In this document: positions 54,574 to 64,000 of the stretch, piece after piece | Layout: each line of letters begins with the position of its first letter | Position numbering within the stretch: the stretch's first letter is position 1 | Assembly (NCBI RefSeq): GCF_963576675.1 | Contig: NC_088913.1 | Location: forward strand, 27,669,001 to 27,733,000 | Source of the DNA: Euphorbia lathyris | Taxonomy: Eukaryota; Streptophyta; Magnoliopsida; Malpighiales; Euphorbiaceae | Direction of reading: 5' to 3' | Length of the DNA stretch: 64,000 bases | Program-made: the position numbers and the translations under genes | Notes under the pieces: model-generated | The model's database searches: none | The model's input: the letters and a program-made list of their open reading frames with translations, nothing else | Told to the model about the DNA's origin: nothing

Positions 54574-56619
54574 TGAAGGATAATAGGCAAACGTTTGGCA
54601 GCGGAAATATAAAATTTTTACCTATTTCCTTTTCCCAAGATCCGTTAATCGTTATTTCATATAAGGAGGGATTGAACATAAATACCTTTATGACGATCAA
54701 TCTACCGTTACAAACGAAGTGCCCACAACTTCAAAATAGATCGAAACTGTCTACCAATCTTTCCCTACCTGAACAGACCTTCCAGACCTCCGAATGACAA
54801 TCCCAACGGTGGAAACGTGGAAGAATATGTCTAGAAGCTCCTGTCCAAATATCGTGACGATCTGACGGTTCAATCTCCGGGAATCCGCGAAATCGTGAAC
54901 TGACCTGATGTAGGAGAAGCAAAACGAATTTCTCCTTTTGTATGTCTTTTCTACATTCATGAACATAATAAAACATATAAGTAAACGATTAGAACTCAAC
55001 CACGTAATAGCAATCAAGATAGATTGCCTCTAATTAATCAATACAAGATCAAGGAGAAAAAGAAAGAGATGAAATCAATTGATTCGGAAGCAATCGGTGG
55101 AATTCCGTCCTCTACTGTAGTGGTCGAAATTCTCAGTCTGCGGGAGAGACTAGGGTTAGCCGAAATTTGCTAATAGGAGGGGTATAAATAACCTCTTGTA
55201 TCTAAACCCTAGTTAGATAGAATTAGGTTACTTAATAAGAGTTATATTTGGAATAATACTCTTGTTATTATTATCTATAATTATATCTAAATATAAAGAT
55301 AATAATAACTTATTGATAGGATAATAATAGAAGCAATTTAATCTCATTAAACCTCCTAACTTATTTATCCTATAATTAATTTAATTCGCAATCATAATCT
55401 AATTATAATTGTTGCAAAATTAAATTAATTCCTTTATGTTTTATCTATATAAAATCGCCCCCCCTATGTTACTGGGCCTTGGTGGACTCAGTTGGCTTCC
55501 ATCAATTAATTAATATTTGTTTCTCGTTTGGGCTCCAAGTCTTATGTGTGACCCATTAGGTTCTTATTGCTTCTAGTTGTATACAACTATTAAATTAATT
55601 CCTTAGAATTATATTTAATCTTTGCATAACGGAATGAGTACGCGAACTGTGATTGGCAGATCCGAAACATTCCCCCAGAGCTATAAGAAGACAGGTTGAT
55701 TCCGTCGTTGACCTTTTCGTATTAGTTACAGTATAATTCGATCCTTCATCAACTACATCCTTGAATAGAATCTTATGACTATGGACAATGTCAAGTCATA
55801 TATAGCGAGACGTTCGTTTTACTTGTACAGGCCGAGTTAACTCCAATTAGATAGGTTAAGTGGAATCTGCATTTCAAGTCTTAAGCTATCACCTTGCAAG
55901 GATTTAGAGTTAAGTCTTCCACAAGCGATCCTTGGACGTATCTCCCATTTATCAGGAGTAACAAATGCTCAATCCAATGTATAACAATCCTTCAATTACT
56001 TCTTGGGATACCCAACGTCTGCCGTTCACACCCCAGAGTCATCTCTGTTATGGATCGTGTTACAACAGGATCAAAACATCACATTCCATAATCCAGAATC
56101 ACTAATTAACATTCCTTTGAGTGTTAGGATTACTTATACCTATTAATACCAATGAGATGAACATGTGACAATGACAAATCTACCCATCCTGTTGTCTCAA
56201 GTCGGGTCCCCAATCCTAATGAACCCCTTTCATTGGATCCATGTAACTGTCCAGATATCTGCATATCTGAAGCTTGTGAGATCAGCTCTCTGTCTCGATA
56301 GAAGACATTATTACATGCAAGTCTCAACAGTGATATGTCAATCCCTTATTCAAAACATATTACTTGACCTGGGGTGGTTTTAAGTTTATTAGTTTATTAT
56401 AATGTTTCGTCTCACTTCATGCTTGTATGAACACTTTATAATCACTTTAAATAAACTTAGGGATTTCTTTTTTTATTAGACTTGTTTAGTTCTTTAAAGG
56501 AGGTTGCCTTCCTACAGTTATAAAACCATATCTTATTAAAACAAATGACATAAAGAACAATTCATTTATATTAGGTTTATATCCTGGAACAATTGTCTAT
56601 AGGACACTAAACCCCAACA
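54574..56619 (-). repeat. 5' LTR of the decayed copia element (2046 bp)
   Basis: TGAAGGATAATAGG to AACCCCAACA, next to the primer site GTGGTATCAGAGCC (minus strand, 54559-54573). It lacks the MITE found in the other LTR. Confidence 0.93.
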
Positions 56620-56790
56620 TAATTAGCAAGTTTGTCAGCAACTATATTGCATTCTCTGTAAATTTGTGTGCATACGAACTGCATTTGAGTCACCCGTTGT
56701 AAGCACTCCTGCCAATCCTGCCGAATCTTAGATTGACCTAATAATTTCTTCAACTTTGAAGGAGGCTATGTTCCCTTCTTTCTCAGTCTC
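56620..56790 (-). pseudogene. LINE RNase H (upstream half)
   Basis: On the minus strand the frame reads WQECLQRV and FVCTQIYRECNIVADKLANY, the C-terminal RNase H motif of plant LINE ORF2 (..REGN.VAD.LAN.G). It continues at 45310, where GLHTTV follows. No readable ORF2 upstream of about 56790; the frame at 57206-56865 (113 residues) is unrecognised. Confidence 0.8.
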
Positions 56791-57396
56791 TTTTTACGAA
56801 CTAGCCTCTTTCTACAAAGCCTAATCTTCTTTTTCATTTTCATCCTCACTTTCTGCTCTATTCTCTATTGAATCTTCGACTCTAATAGTAATTTGTCTAC
56901 ATGCACAAACGTCTTCTTGCTTTCGGCAGAGTGCTCACTTTTCTCCACTAGAGAAATCCCATCAATGTCTGAAGAGGTATTAACAACAATTGTTTTGTTG
57001 TGGAGAGTAGTGTTCTGAAATCGAACTCCATTAAATTGAAGATCAATGGGTTGGAATTCCAACCTAGAAACTGAAAAAGGATAACAAAAATTCAAATATG
57101 GGTTCAATACAAAATTCGAAAAAAAAGATAAGGAAATAAATGAAGATATAAAATTGTCGGACCAAACCCAAAGGAAATATAGCATTCTGAACCATAATAT
57201 CCTCATGGATGAGTAATTACCCTTTAAATTGATCTATTATTGCTCATTCTAATATCTAGGAAATATTAAAGAATTTTATTTTATGTGTTATCTAACACAC
57301 AATGTAAAATTATGCCTAGGGGAAAAAAACGAAACCAAACTCATTCGAACATAAAATATAATTAGAATGAAAATCAAGTTCAAACATTACTGTCGT
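56791..57396. other. Unassigned stretch between two LINEs
   Basis: Contains one unrecognised minus-strand frame (57206-56865) with a hydrophobic start and no motif. It may be a degraded part of the minus-strand LINE. Nothing else seen. Confidence 0.35.
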
Positions 57397-58705
57397 AGAC
57401 ACTGAGGTGGATATTTGCTGCTGGGTACGCTCAAATAACGGTGTTTGTACTGTCAAATCTGCTTTTCATTGGATTCGTAGAAAGAAAATAAAGTGGATTG
57501 GAATTATTTCATTTGGAAAGAGTTTTTACCGCCTTCAAGATCTTTGACGGTTTGGAAGACTATTCATGGCAAGCTTGCCTCTGTGGGAAATTTGCAGCAA
57601 CGCGGGCTCAGTCTAGTTTCATATTGCTTTCTCTGCAAAAACGATGTTGAGACTCATGATCATATTCTGGTTCAGTGCCCATTCTCTAGACAGATTTGGA
57701 TTGCTATTGGGAGGATCTTTGGTGCAAGGTTGGACTGCTCTTCCAATGTTCATAATTTAATTTTAAAAGCAATGTCTGTTCCTTTTAGTTCTCAGATTGC
57801 AAATCTTTGGTGTGGTGCAATTGTTAGCACAATTTGGATTATTTTGCGTATTAGGAATGGTGCAATTTTTAATAGCTTTAACCCTAATATTTCCATGGCT
57901 CTCCGATTGGTTCGGAAGTCTATTAAAGAAATCGATTTTTTTCGGAAAGGTTGCATTGGAAGTTCTTTTTCGGACAGGGAGATCTTAGGAAAATTCAATA
58001 TTTCTGGAATTCCTCGCCCATTGAGCTGAGTAATTTCATTTTTTTTTTGCAGCCCCCGCCGACCTTCTGTACCAAGGTTAACACCGATGGTGCCGCTAGT
58101 TCGACTGTGGCTGGCTGTGGTGGTGTGTTTCGAACATGTAGAGGCCTCCCTAGAGCTTATTTTGCTATTCCTCTTGGAAATAATGAAGCTTGGTTTTCAG
58201 AATTGAAGGGAGTGATTTTTGCAATTAAAAAAGCAGCAATTTGTAATTGGTTTCCTCTTGGGTGGAATGCGATTCGGTCTATGTTGTGAATCCTTTTGCT
58301 TTGCGATCCACTGATGTGCATTGGGAAATTAGAAAGGATTGGCTTTATTTTTTGCCGTTTTGCCTTCAACAAATCATACGAATTTCTCATGTTTACAGGG
58401 AGGCAAACACGGTTGCTGACTGCCTTTCTAAACATGCGCTATTACTTTCAGAGCCACGTTGGTGGACCTCTTTCCCGGACTTTTGTGCATCTTTTGTTTA
58501 TAAGGATGCCGACAAAACTGAATACTTTAGAATCTGTTAAACTTTGATTCCTTTTCTATTTTGGTTGTTCTGTTTGTAAACTCTTTTTTCTTTTTATTTT
58601 AATATATTTGGTTCGGGGTTGTTTGCGTCTGCCTGCTGGTGCCAACCTAGTTGGGATTAGCTGCTCTCGCTTCTCTCCTCGGTAACCAACCTTTCAATTA
58701 AAAAA
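57397..58705 (+). pseudogene. 5'-truncated LINE (zf-RVT and RNase H)
   Basis: After a frame change near 57490, a 178-residue frame (57493-58029) gives the zinc-binding reverse-transcriptase-associated domain (WKTIHGKLASVGNLQQRG, CFLCKNDVETHDHILVQCPF). RNase H follows from about 58050 in another frame, with its first Asp (KVNTDGAAS) and Glu (SELKGVIFAI), then shifts frame near 58262 and ends with VYREANTVADCLSKHALLL. The tail contains GGTGCCAACCTAGTTGGGAT (58639) and a short A-run at 58699. The endonuclease and polymerase are missing, as is usual for truncated LINE copies. Confidence 0.85.
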
Positions 58706-59415
58706 GTTCAAACTTAATTACCTAAGATCAATATTTTGACAAATTTATGCTTAATTGTAAGCCCCCATTATTTGCTAGGACTCTTCAAAGAAAATAGATA
58801 AGGCAACAGGCTTAAATCCTAAATTAGGGGTTAAGGATAACTTTGGCGCAGATAAACAAAAAAAAATTACAAAATCATGTTATATTTTAAATAATTTCTA
58901 ATTTTAGGATAACTTTAAATTTTTTTACCAATCTACTACGTTAGGTTTAACATTTTCTTCTATACCTGGAGTGTTCTTTGCTTTCTCGTATGTGGGAATG
59001 TGTGTTCTGTCTTTCTTTATAGGCGTTATTAAGTTTTCCTTGATGGAAATACGGAAGATTTTTGTTTACTTTCATATAGACCAGACTCATTAAAAGATCG
59101 TGAAATAATTCTTGGAGATAAAGACTTTAAAGTCGATTATAAGTGGAGCATGTTTTTCGTTGTTATGTCAAAACAGTTCAAGAACTGTTTACTATTATGC
59201 AATCACGATCTATGAAATTGAAGATGCAGACTAAAACTTCTAACGTAATTCTGAATTGTAATTCTTTAATTACTTTCATCGAGGTGCAAAATGAAACTAT
59301 TACTTTCTTAAGAAAAAAATTATATTTAAGTTCATGTGTTAGAACAAGAGAGAATTTTGACAAATTTAAATACATATCACTTTAAGCAAGTACATGCAAC
59401 CAATATATCATTGTA
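58706..59415. other. Non-coding stretch
   Basis: No recognisable gene. The 80-residue frame at 59143-59385 has no motif and AT-biased composition. Confidence 0.4.
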
Positions 59416-59419
59416 AGAA

Positions 59420-60095
59420 ATTGGGCTTTTTACATGATTATCATAATTGACTACAAAATTACAACTAAATCATATTGTCAAACTTAATTCTTAATATTTC
59501 ATTTTTTTTTCTATATATGACAAATAGAATATGCTTTTACACCTATTTTAAAACTTCTAAACCCCAATTCATAAATCTCAAACTCTAGACCATATATCCT
59601 AGACCCTTAACTTACAAATTTTAATCTTTAAAAATAATGATTTTATTAATTTGACATAATTCAAAATTATAACTTGATATAATTGTAAATATTACTGTGT
59701 AAATTTTCTAAGAAAATTTAAGAGATAAATAGGTGTGTTTTTAACCAACTTCAGGCCCTTAATGTATTAAGTATTCTCCAATTTTACAACAAAGCATGGG
59801 TTTTTAAAGGTGAAATACATGAATATCATAATTAAGTACAAAATTACAAAATTACAACTAAGTGAAATCATCAAACTTAATTTTTAATCTATCATTATTT
59901 TCTATATATTATGATTTCATACCAAAATTTAGAAAATTTAGACTCCAATTCATAAATCATAAACCTTAGAAAATATATTCTAGACTTCTAATTTATAAAT
60001 TCTAATCCTTAAAATATATTAAAAGTATTATCACTTGATATAGTTGTAAATAGTTTTTAAAAGATGAATTTCTTTATAATTTTCCCTTTTTAAAT
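59420..60095 (+). repeat. Dispersed AT-rich repeat, copies 2 and 3
   Basis: Two copies in direct orientation, about 59420-59720 and 59810-60095, share TCAAACTTAATT, AATTCATAAATC and a TTGATATAATTGTAAATA-like end with each other and with 30335-30590. A spacer of roughly 90 bp separates them. Confidence 0.65.
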
Positions 60096-60489
60096 GGCGT
60101 CATACATTGGGTTGAATTATTGGGCCGAGTCTATTCTAGGAATGGACCTGGCTGAAATAGGCTGGTCTTAATGGCATCCATCTTGGCCCGTTTGGTAACC
60201 CCTAATTGGACCTTTGTTTTCTTCATCTTTTGTTTTTCTTTAGTAAATAAATGGATATAAATCGCTGGAATTTAGTCACATTTTCTCCAATTTTAAAAAT
60301 TAATTTTGATGCTCATATAGTTTTATTACTTTTCTAATAAATTTAAGAGATTTTTTCCATTAAATAATCAGAAAACATTCGTTGCACTCCTATACTATTC
60401 TTGACATGGATCAATTGATAGCTTAAAAGAAACTAATGACCGTGGAGCATCAAGAACCTTCGAATCAAATGATTATGTGAAATATTAAG

Positions 60490-60803
60490 TTGTTGTGCAG
60501 AATTAATGAAAGATAAATAAGTAAATAATCGAAAAACATAAATTTACGTGGTTCACCAACGTTGTGTTGGCTAGTCCACGGGCAGAAGGAGAATAGTATT
60601 TATTAGGAGAGAGAAGAACAGATTACAATGATTAGGTTTACATAATGGGGTATTTATAATACCCAATCTAACCTAATCCCACTAGGAACCCATGATCCTA
60701 ATCCAACTAGGAACCCATGATCCCAATCCAACTAGGAATCTAAAACCCAATACTACTCCGAATAGGAAACAGGATATACTGATTCAATGCATTACGACGA
60801 ATC
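60490..60803 (-). repeat. Probable 3' LTR of the copia element at 60.5-62.7 kb
   Basis: This segment follows (on the minus strand) the purine tract CAAGGTGGAGA (60804-60814), in the place expected for the 3' LTR. It holds three CCCACTAGGAACCCATGATC-like repeats (60680-60745). Its edges are approximate and no 5' LTR remains. Confidence 0.5.
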
Positions 60804-60906
60804 TCCACCTTGACTTGAATATTCCTGAAAAGATAACAGATGCACCCATGACAGTGCCAGATGAATAGAGTTCTCCCTCTGCCTTAGAGTCGCCCCCACA
60901 GGGCAA

Positions 60907-62679
60907 CTAATAAGCTCTGACGTTTAGCAAGTCCAAACAGTGTTGAAACTTGCTCTGTGGAACAAGCTTGGTAAACATATCAGCCGGATTGTCTACACTG
61001 CCTACTTTCTTCACCTTGACCCTCTTCTCACTTCTCAGAAAATGATACCTCACATCTATATGCTTGGTCCTCTCATAATGAACCTGATCCTTGGCTAAAC
61101 AGATTGCACTCAAGCTGTCACAATACACTGTAGCCTGATCATGATGTAGACCAAGATCACTAACTAGTCCTTTAAGCCAAATCCCCTCCTTAGCAGCTTC
61201 AGTCAGTGCCATATACTCTGCTTCTATAGTAGACAAAGACACTGTAGACTGCAAAGTAGCTTTCCAACTGACAACTGAACCGCCAAGAGTGAAAACATAA
61301 CCAGTCATAGATCTTCTACTATCAACATCTCCAGCATAATCAGAGTCTAAGAAACCTGTCACCAAACACTCTGTATCACCTCCATAAATGAGACCAATGT
61401 CAGATGTACCTTTTAGGTACCAAAAGATCCTCTTCACAGCTTACCATGCCCCTTGCCAGGTTCACCTATAAACCTGCTAACAACACTAATAGATTGTGCA
61501 AGATCAGGTATAGTGCAGACCATTGCATACATCAAGCTTCCTACTGCACTAGCATAGGGAACTCGAGACATGTACGCCTTCTCTTCAGCAGACTTAGATG
61601 CAAAAGCAATAGACAGATGTGCACTTGCAGCACTAGGAGTATCTATGGGCTTCGCGGTAGACATGCCAAATCTTGGCAAGATCTTCTGAATATAGCCCTT
61701 CTGTGACAGAAAAAGTTTCCTTTTGCTTCTGTCCCTGTAAATATCTATTCCCAGAATTTTCTGAGCTGCACCCAAATCCTTCATCTCGAACTCTGCGCTG
61801 AGAAGACCCTTCAACTTCTGAATGTCGTGCTTCTTCCTTGCATCTATCAACATGTTATCTACATACGACACCAGATAGATAAAAGACTCATCTTCCAGTT
61901 TATTGTAATAGACACAACATGGGCTCCTGGTGTAGCCCAGCTGCATCATGTAGCTGTCAAACCTCTTATACCACTGCCTGTGAGACTGCTTAAGTCCATG
62001 CAAGGACTTCTTCAACTTGCAAACATAATTATCCTTCCCAGGAATCTGGAAACCATCTGGTTGGGTCATGTAGATCTCTTCCTCCAAATCTCCATGCAGA
62101 AAAGCTGTCTTTATATCAAGTTGCTCAAGCTCCAAATCCTGATGTGTAACTATAGCTAGCAACACTCTAATAGAGGTGTGTCTGACTACTGGTGAGAATA
62201 TCTCATTATAATCCACTCCCTCTCTTTGATTGAAACCTCTAGCAACAACTCTAGCCTTATACTTGACTCCCTCTACAGGTGATATCCCTTCCTTCATCTT
62301 GAGAACCCACTTGCAAGTAATAATCTTTCTCCCTGGAGGTGGTATGACTAAATATCATGTTTGATTCTTATAAAGGGATTCCATCTCATCTCCCATAGCA
62401 GCAAGCCATTTCTCAGAATCGGTGCCTGAAACAGCTTCTTGGTAAGTTGATGGTTCACGAGTGTCCACCTCCTCGGCAATATGTAGTGCATAGCCCACCA
62501 TGTCCTCATACCTCTTAGGTGGCCTAACTCCAACCCTCCTTGGTCGATCTTGAGCTAAGCTATGATGTGTAGCTTCAGATGGTTGAGAAACTGATGGTGT
62601 AGACTCTGGTAGCTCTATTCTGCTTCTAACTCTTGTTCCTTCAAGCCACTCTCACTCTGTATGACCTGAAACTCCACCT
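60907..62679 (-). pseudogene. Copia pol remnant (reverse transcriptase, RNase H)
   Basis: Minus-strand pieces: an upstream linker region (62533-62348), reverse transcriptase (62297-61434: KARVVARGFNQREGVDYNE, QLDIKTAFLHGDLEEEIYM) and RNase H (61437-60907: [37 protein letters not shown]). A one-base shift separates the last two at about 61440, and a stop sits near 62360. The polymerase active site reads YVDN instead of YVDD (about 61855), so the enzyme would be inactive. Gag, protease and integrase are absent, replaced at 62680 by another element's LTR. Confidence 0.87.
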
Positions 62680-63612
62680 GTGAAAGAAAATAGATAAGTC
62701 TAGCCGGAGCGGAATAATAAAACTTATCTATTTCCCTTTCTCGAGATCTGTTAATAGTTATTTCATACAAGGAGGGATAGAAAGTAATACCTTTAGTGAA
62801 GAACTATCTACGATTGCAAACGAAGTGCCCACAACTTCTTATAATCCACTCGTGAGCAACGAACGTTTTTGTTCAACATAGAAAAACAAAACTAATCAGT
62901 AATCAACCTTTAAAGTATAGCAATCGCAATGATTGCCTCTAACAGAAATCGATACGAGATCAAAGATGGAGTAAGAAATAAAGTACATTAGTCGAGACGA
63001 ACGATGGAATGGTTCCTCTTCTCCTTCTAATTGAGTGTGTCGAAATTTAGGGGTTAGGGTGTCTATTTATAGACTTCTCAAAACCCTAATCCCAGTTGTG
63101 TTAGATAATTAAATAATTAGAATCTTATTCGGAATAGGATTACTAATTAGATAATTAAATAAACACTTTAATATTATCTAAATAATAACTAATTATATCT
63201 AGATAATTATTATCAATCAAATTAATAATTTAATTATTGTTAGAAATAATTAATTAGAGTTTCAATCACATAAAACTTCTAATTAATATTATCAGATAAT
63301 TCTTTAGTTTAATTTATAACCATAATCTAATTATAATTATTAAATCAAACTAATATCCCTATTTAATATATAAATTTCGGCCCATGCACTATGTCTCACT
63401 AATTTACATTTTCATCCTCCGATTCCAAGTCCCATATGCGACCCATTAGGTTCTTTGAAATTATTCATCACGATTAATTCCAACATATATATAACGGAAT
63501 ACCGTCGCGAACTGTTACTAACAGAAACTATGATATTCCCCCAGAGCAATTAAGAAGTCAGGTTGATAACTGACGTTAACCTTTCTACATTAGGTACAAT
63601 ATAATACGGATC
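62680..63612 (-). mobile_element. LTR fragment related to the 45-56 kb copia family
   Basis: TGAAAGAAAATAGATAAG, then CGGAGCGGAATAATAAAA, CAAGGAGGGAT, AATACCTTTA and, later, CCCCCAGAGCAATTAAGAAG follow the same order as the LTR at 54574 but with heavy divergence. It stops at about 63612, in the middle of the LTR. It is either a truncated insertion or a related subfamily. Confidence 0.7.
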
Positions 63613-64000
63613 CCCATGCATTTGAGGGAGGAGGAATTTTGGGAGCTTCTCTTTCTAAAAAAAATTATTTTAGAGAGAGAAAGTAAATTTTTGGGAAAAA
63701 CATTTTTTTTCTAAAAATTGAAAATTTCCAAAAAAGTTAAATATTTTACAAAAAATACCGAAAACACCAAAAATCACAACTCGTGGAATCAACCGACTTC
63801 GACCGTCAATACCGATCTTGAGGTATTATCCGAGGACTAGACTCGCTTAATTTATTTATTTATAGTTTCATTTATTTATTGGTTTAGTTAGTTATTTATT
63901 TATCACTAATAACAACCCAAATTATTCTTGAATAAGGAATAAGGGAAAATTAATAGAAATAATGGCAAACCATTAGTCCTTCTAAAAGAGATATTTATGC
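63613..64000. other. AT-rich end of the window, no gene seen
   Basis: AT-rich with TTTATTTATT runs near 63850-63900. No motif recognised. Confidence 0.4.

Larger units (their letters stand above)
45306..56624 (-). mobile_element. Full-length decayed copia element, minus strand
   Basis: Flanked by TAATT on both sides (45306-45310, 56620-56624). LTRs at 45311-47919 (with a nested MITE) and 54574-56619 run from TGAAGGATAATAGG to AACCCCAACA. The minus-strand primer site GTGGTATCAGAGCC adjoins 54574, and the purine tract AAGTGGGAGT adjoins 47919. The 6.65-kb interior contains a 1.7-kb foldback insertion and pol sequence too broken to translate over long stretches. Many LTR differences, visible in most 60-base lines, show it is far older than the Sirevirus. 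Confidence 0.92.

Noticed and set aside
56865..57206. 113-residue minus-strand frame with hydrophobic start
   Set aside because: No family recognised, located between degraded LINEs; insufficient support for a gene.

Overview
This is an AT-rich stretch of a eudicot plant nuclear genome. It is dominated by nested transposable elements, and I find no intact host gene in it. The plant assignment rests on several things: copia and Sirevirus elements primed by initiator-Met tRNA, a FAR1-type Mutator transposase, an Au-type SINE, a UGT78-like glycosyltransferase relic and a captured fragment of the plant DOCK-family gene SPIKE1. The only locus that looks like a former resident gene is the UGT relic at 36.3-37.6 kb. 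It has two single-base frameshifts, both in A-runs.

Layout. 0-1.7 kb holds a truncated TRIM retrotransposon, a probable LTR remnant and a possible CACTA terminus. 1.69-18.5 kb is a four-level nest. A GC-rich terminal-inverted-repeat MITE (8-bp duplication ATAGGGAC) is split by a young Sirevirus-type copia element on the minus strand (5-bp duplication TCGGG). That element's 5' LTR region holds a non-autonomous CACTA transposon (3-bp duplication CAC). The CACTA carries exons and introns of SPIKE1 plus smaller MITEs. 18.5-26.3 kb has a LINE 3' end, a non-autonomous LTR element with an ATATT duplication, a complete 294-bp TRIM, LINE and SINE tails and several MITEs. 26.6-30.3 kb is a Mutator-like element whose four-exon, now broken, gene joins a FAR1-like DNA-binding domain, a MULE transposase, a SWIM-like zinc finger and a C-terminal OTU-type cysteine protease domain. 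The same element holds two palindromic minisatellite arrays. 30.7-35.2 kb is a 4.5-kb foldback element with a perfect 10-bp target duplication, built of about 140-bp repeats in opposing orientation around a 30-bp perfect palindrome.

35.3-45 kb has a MITE containing an Au SINE piece, the UGT relic, a decayed copia element, a second copy of the MITE family seen inside the CACTA, and Ty3-like remnants. 45.3-56.6 kb is a full-length, decayed copia element on the minus strand (TAATT duplication, 2.05-kb LTRs) that split a minus-strand LINE. It carries a 549-bp MITE in one LTR, a cluster of perfect hairpins in its leader, and a (TA)n-flanked foldback element with tRNA-like boxes in its inverted arms. 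57.4-58.7 kb is a 5'-truncated LINE on the plus strand. 59.4-60.1 kb has two copies of a dispersed AT-rich repeat. 60.5-62.7 kb is another copia pol remnant, followed by an LTR fragment related to the 45-56 kb family.

The parts do not form a cellular pathway. The window is a record of successive insertions, and the duplications and split elements let their order be read. Strongest candidates for something new: the FAR1/MULE/OTU fusion with its palindromic arrays, the two unrelated foldback elements, the 294-bp TRIM with a conserved tRNA-like box, and the CACTA that captured SPIKE1. All identifications come from reading the sequence and from memory of protein families; no database search was made.
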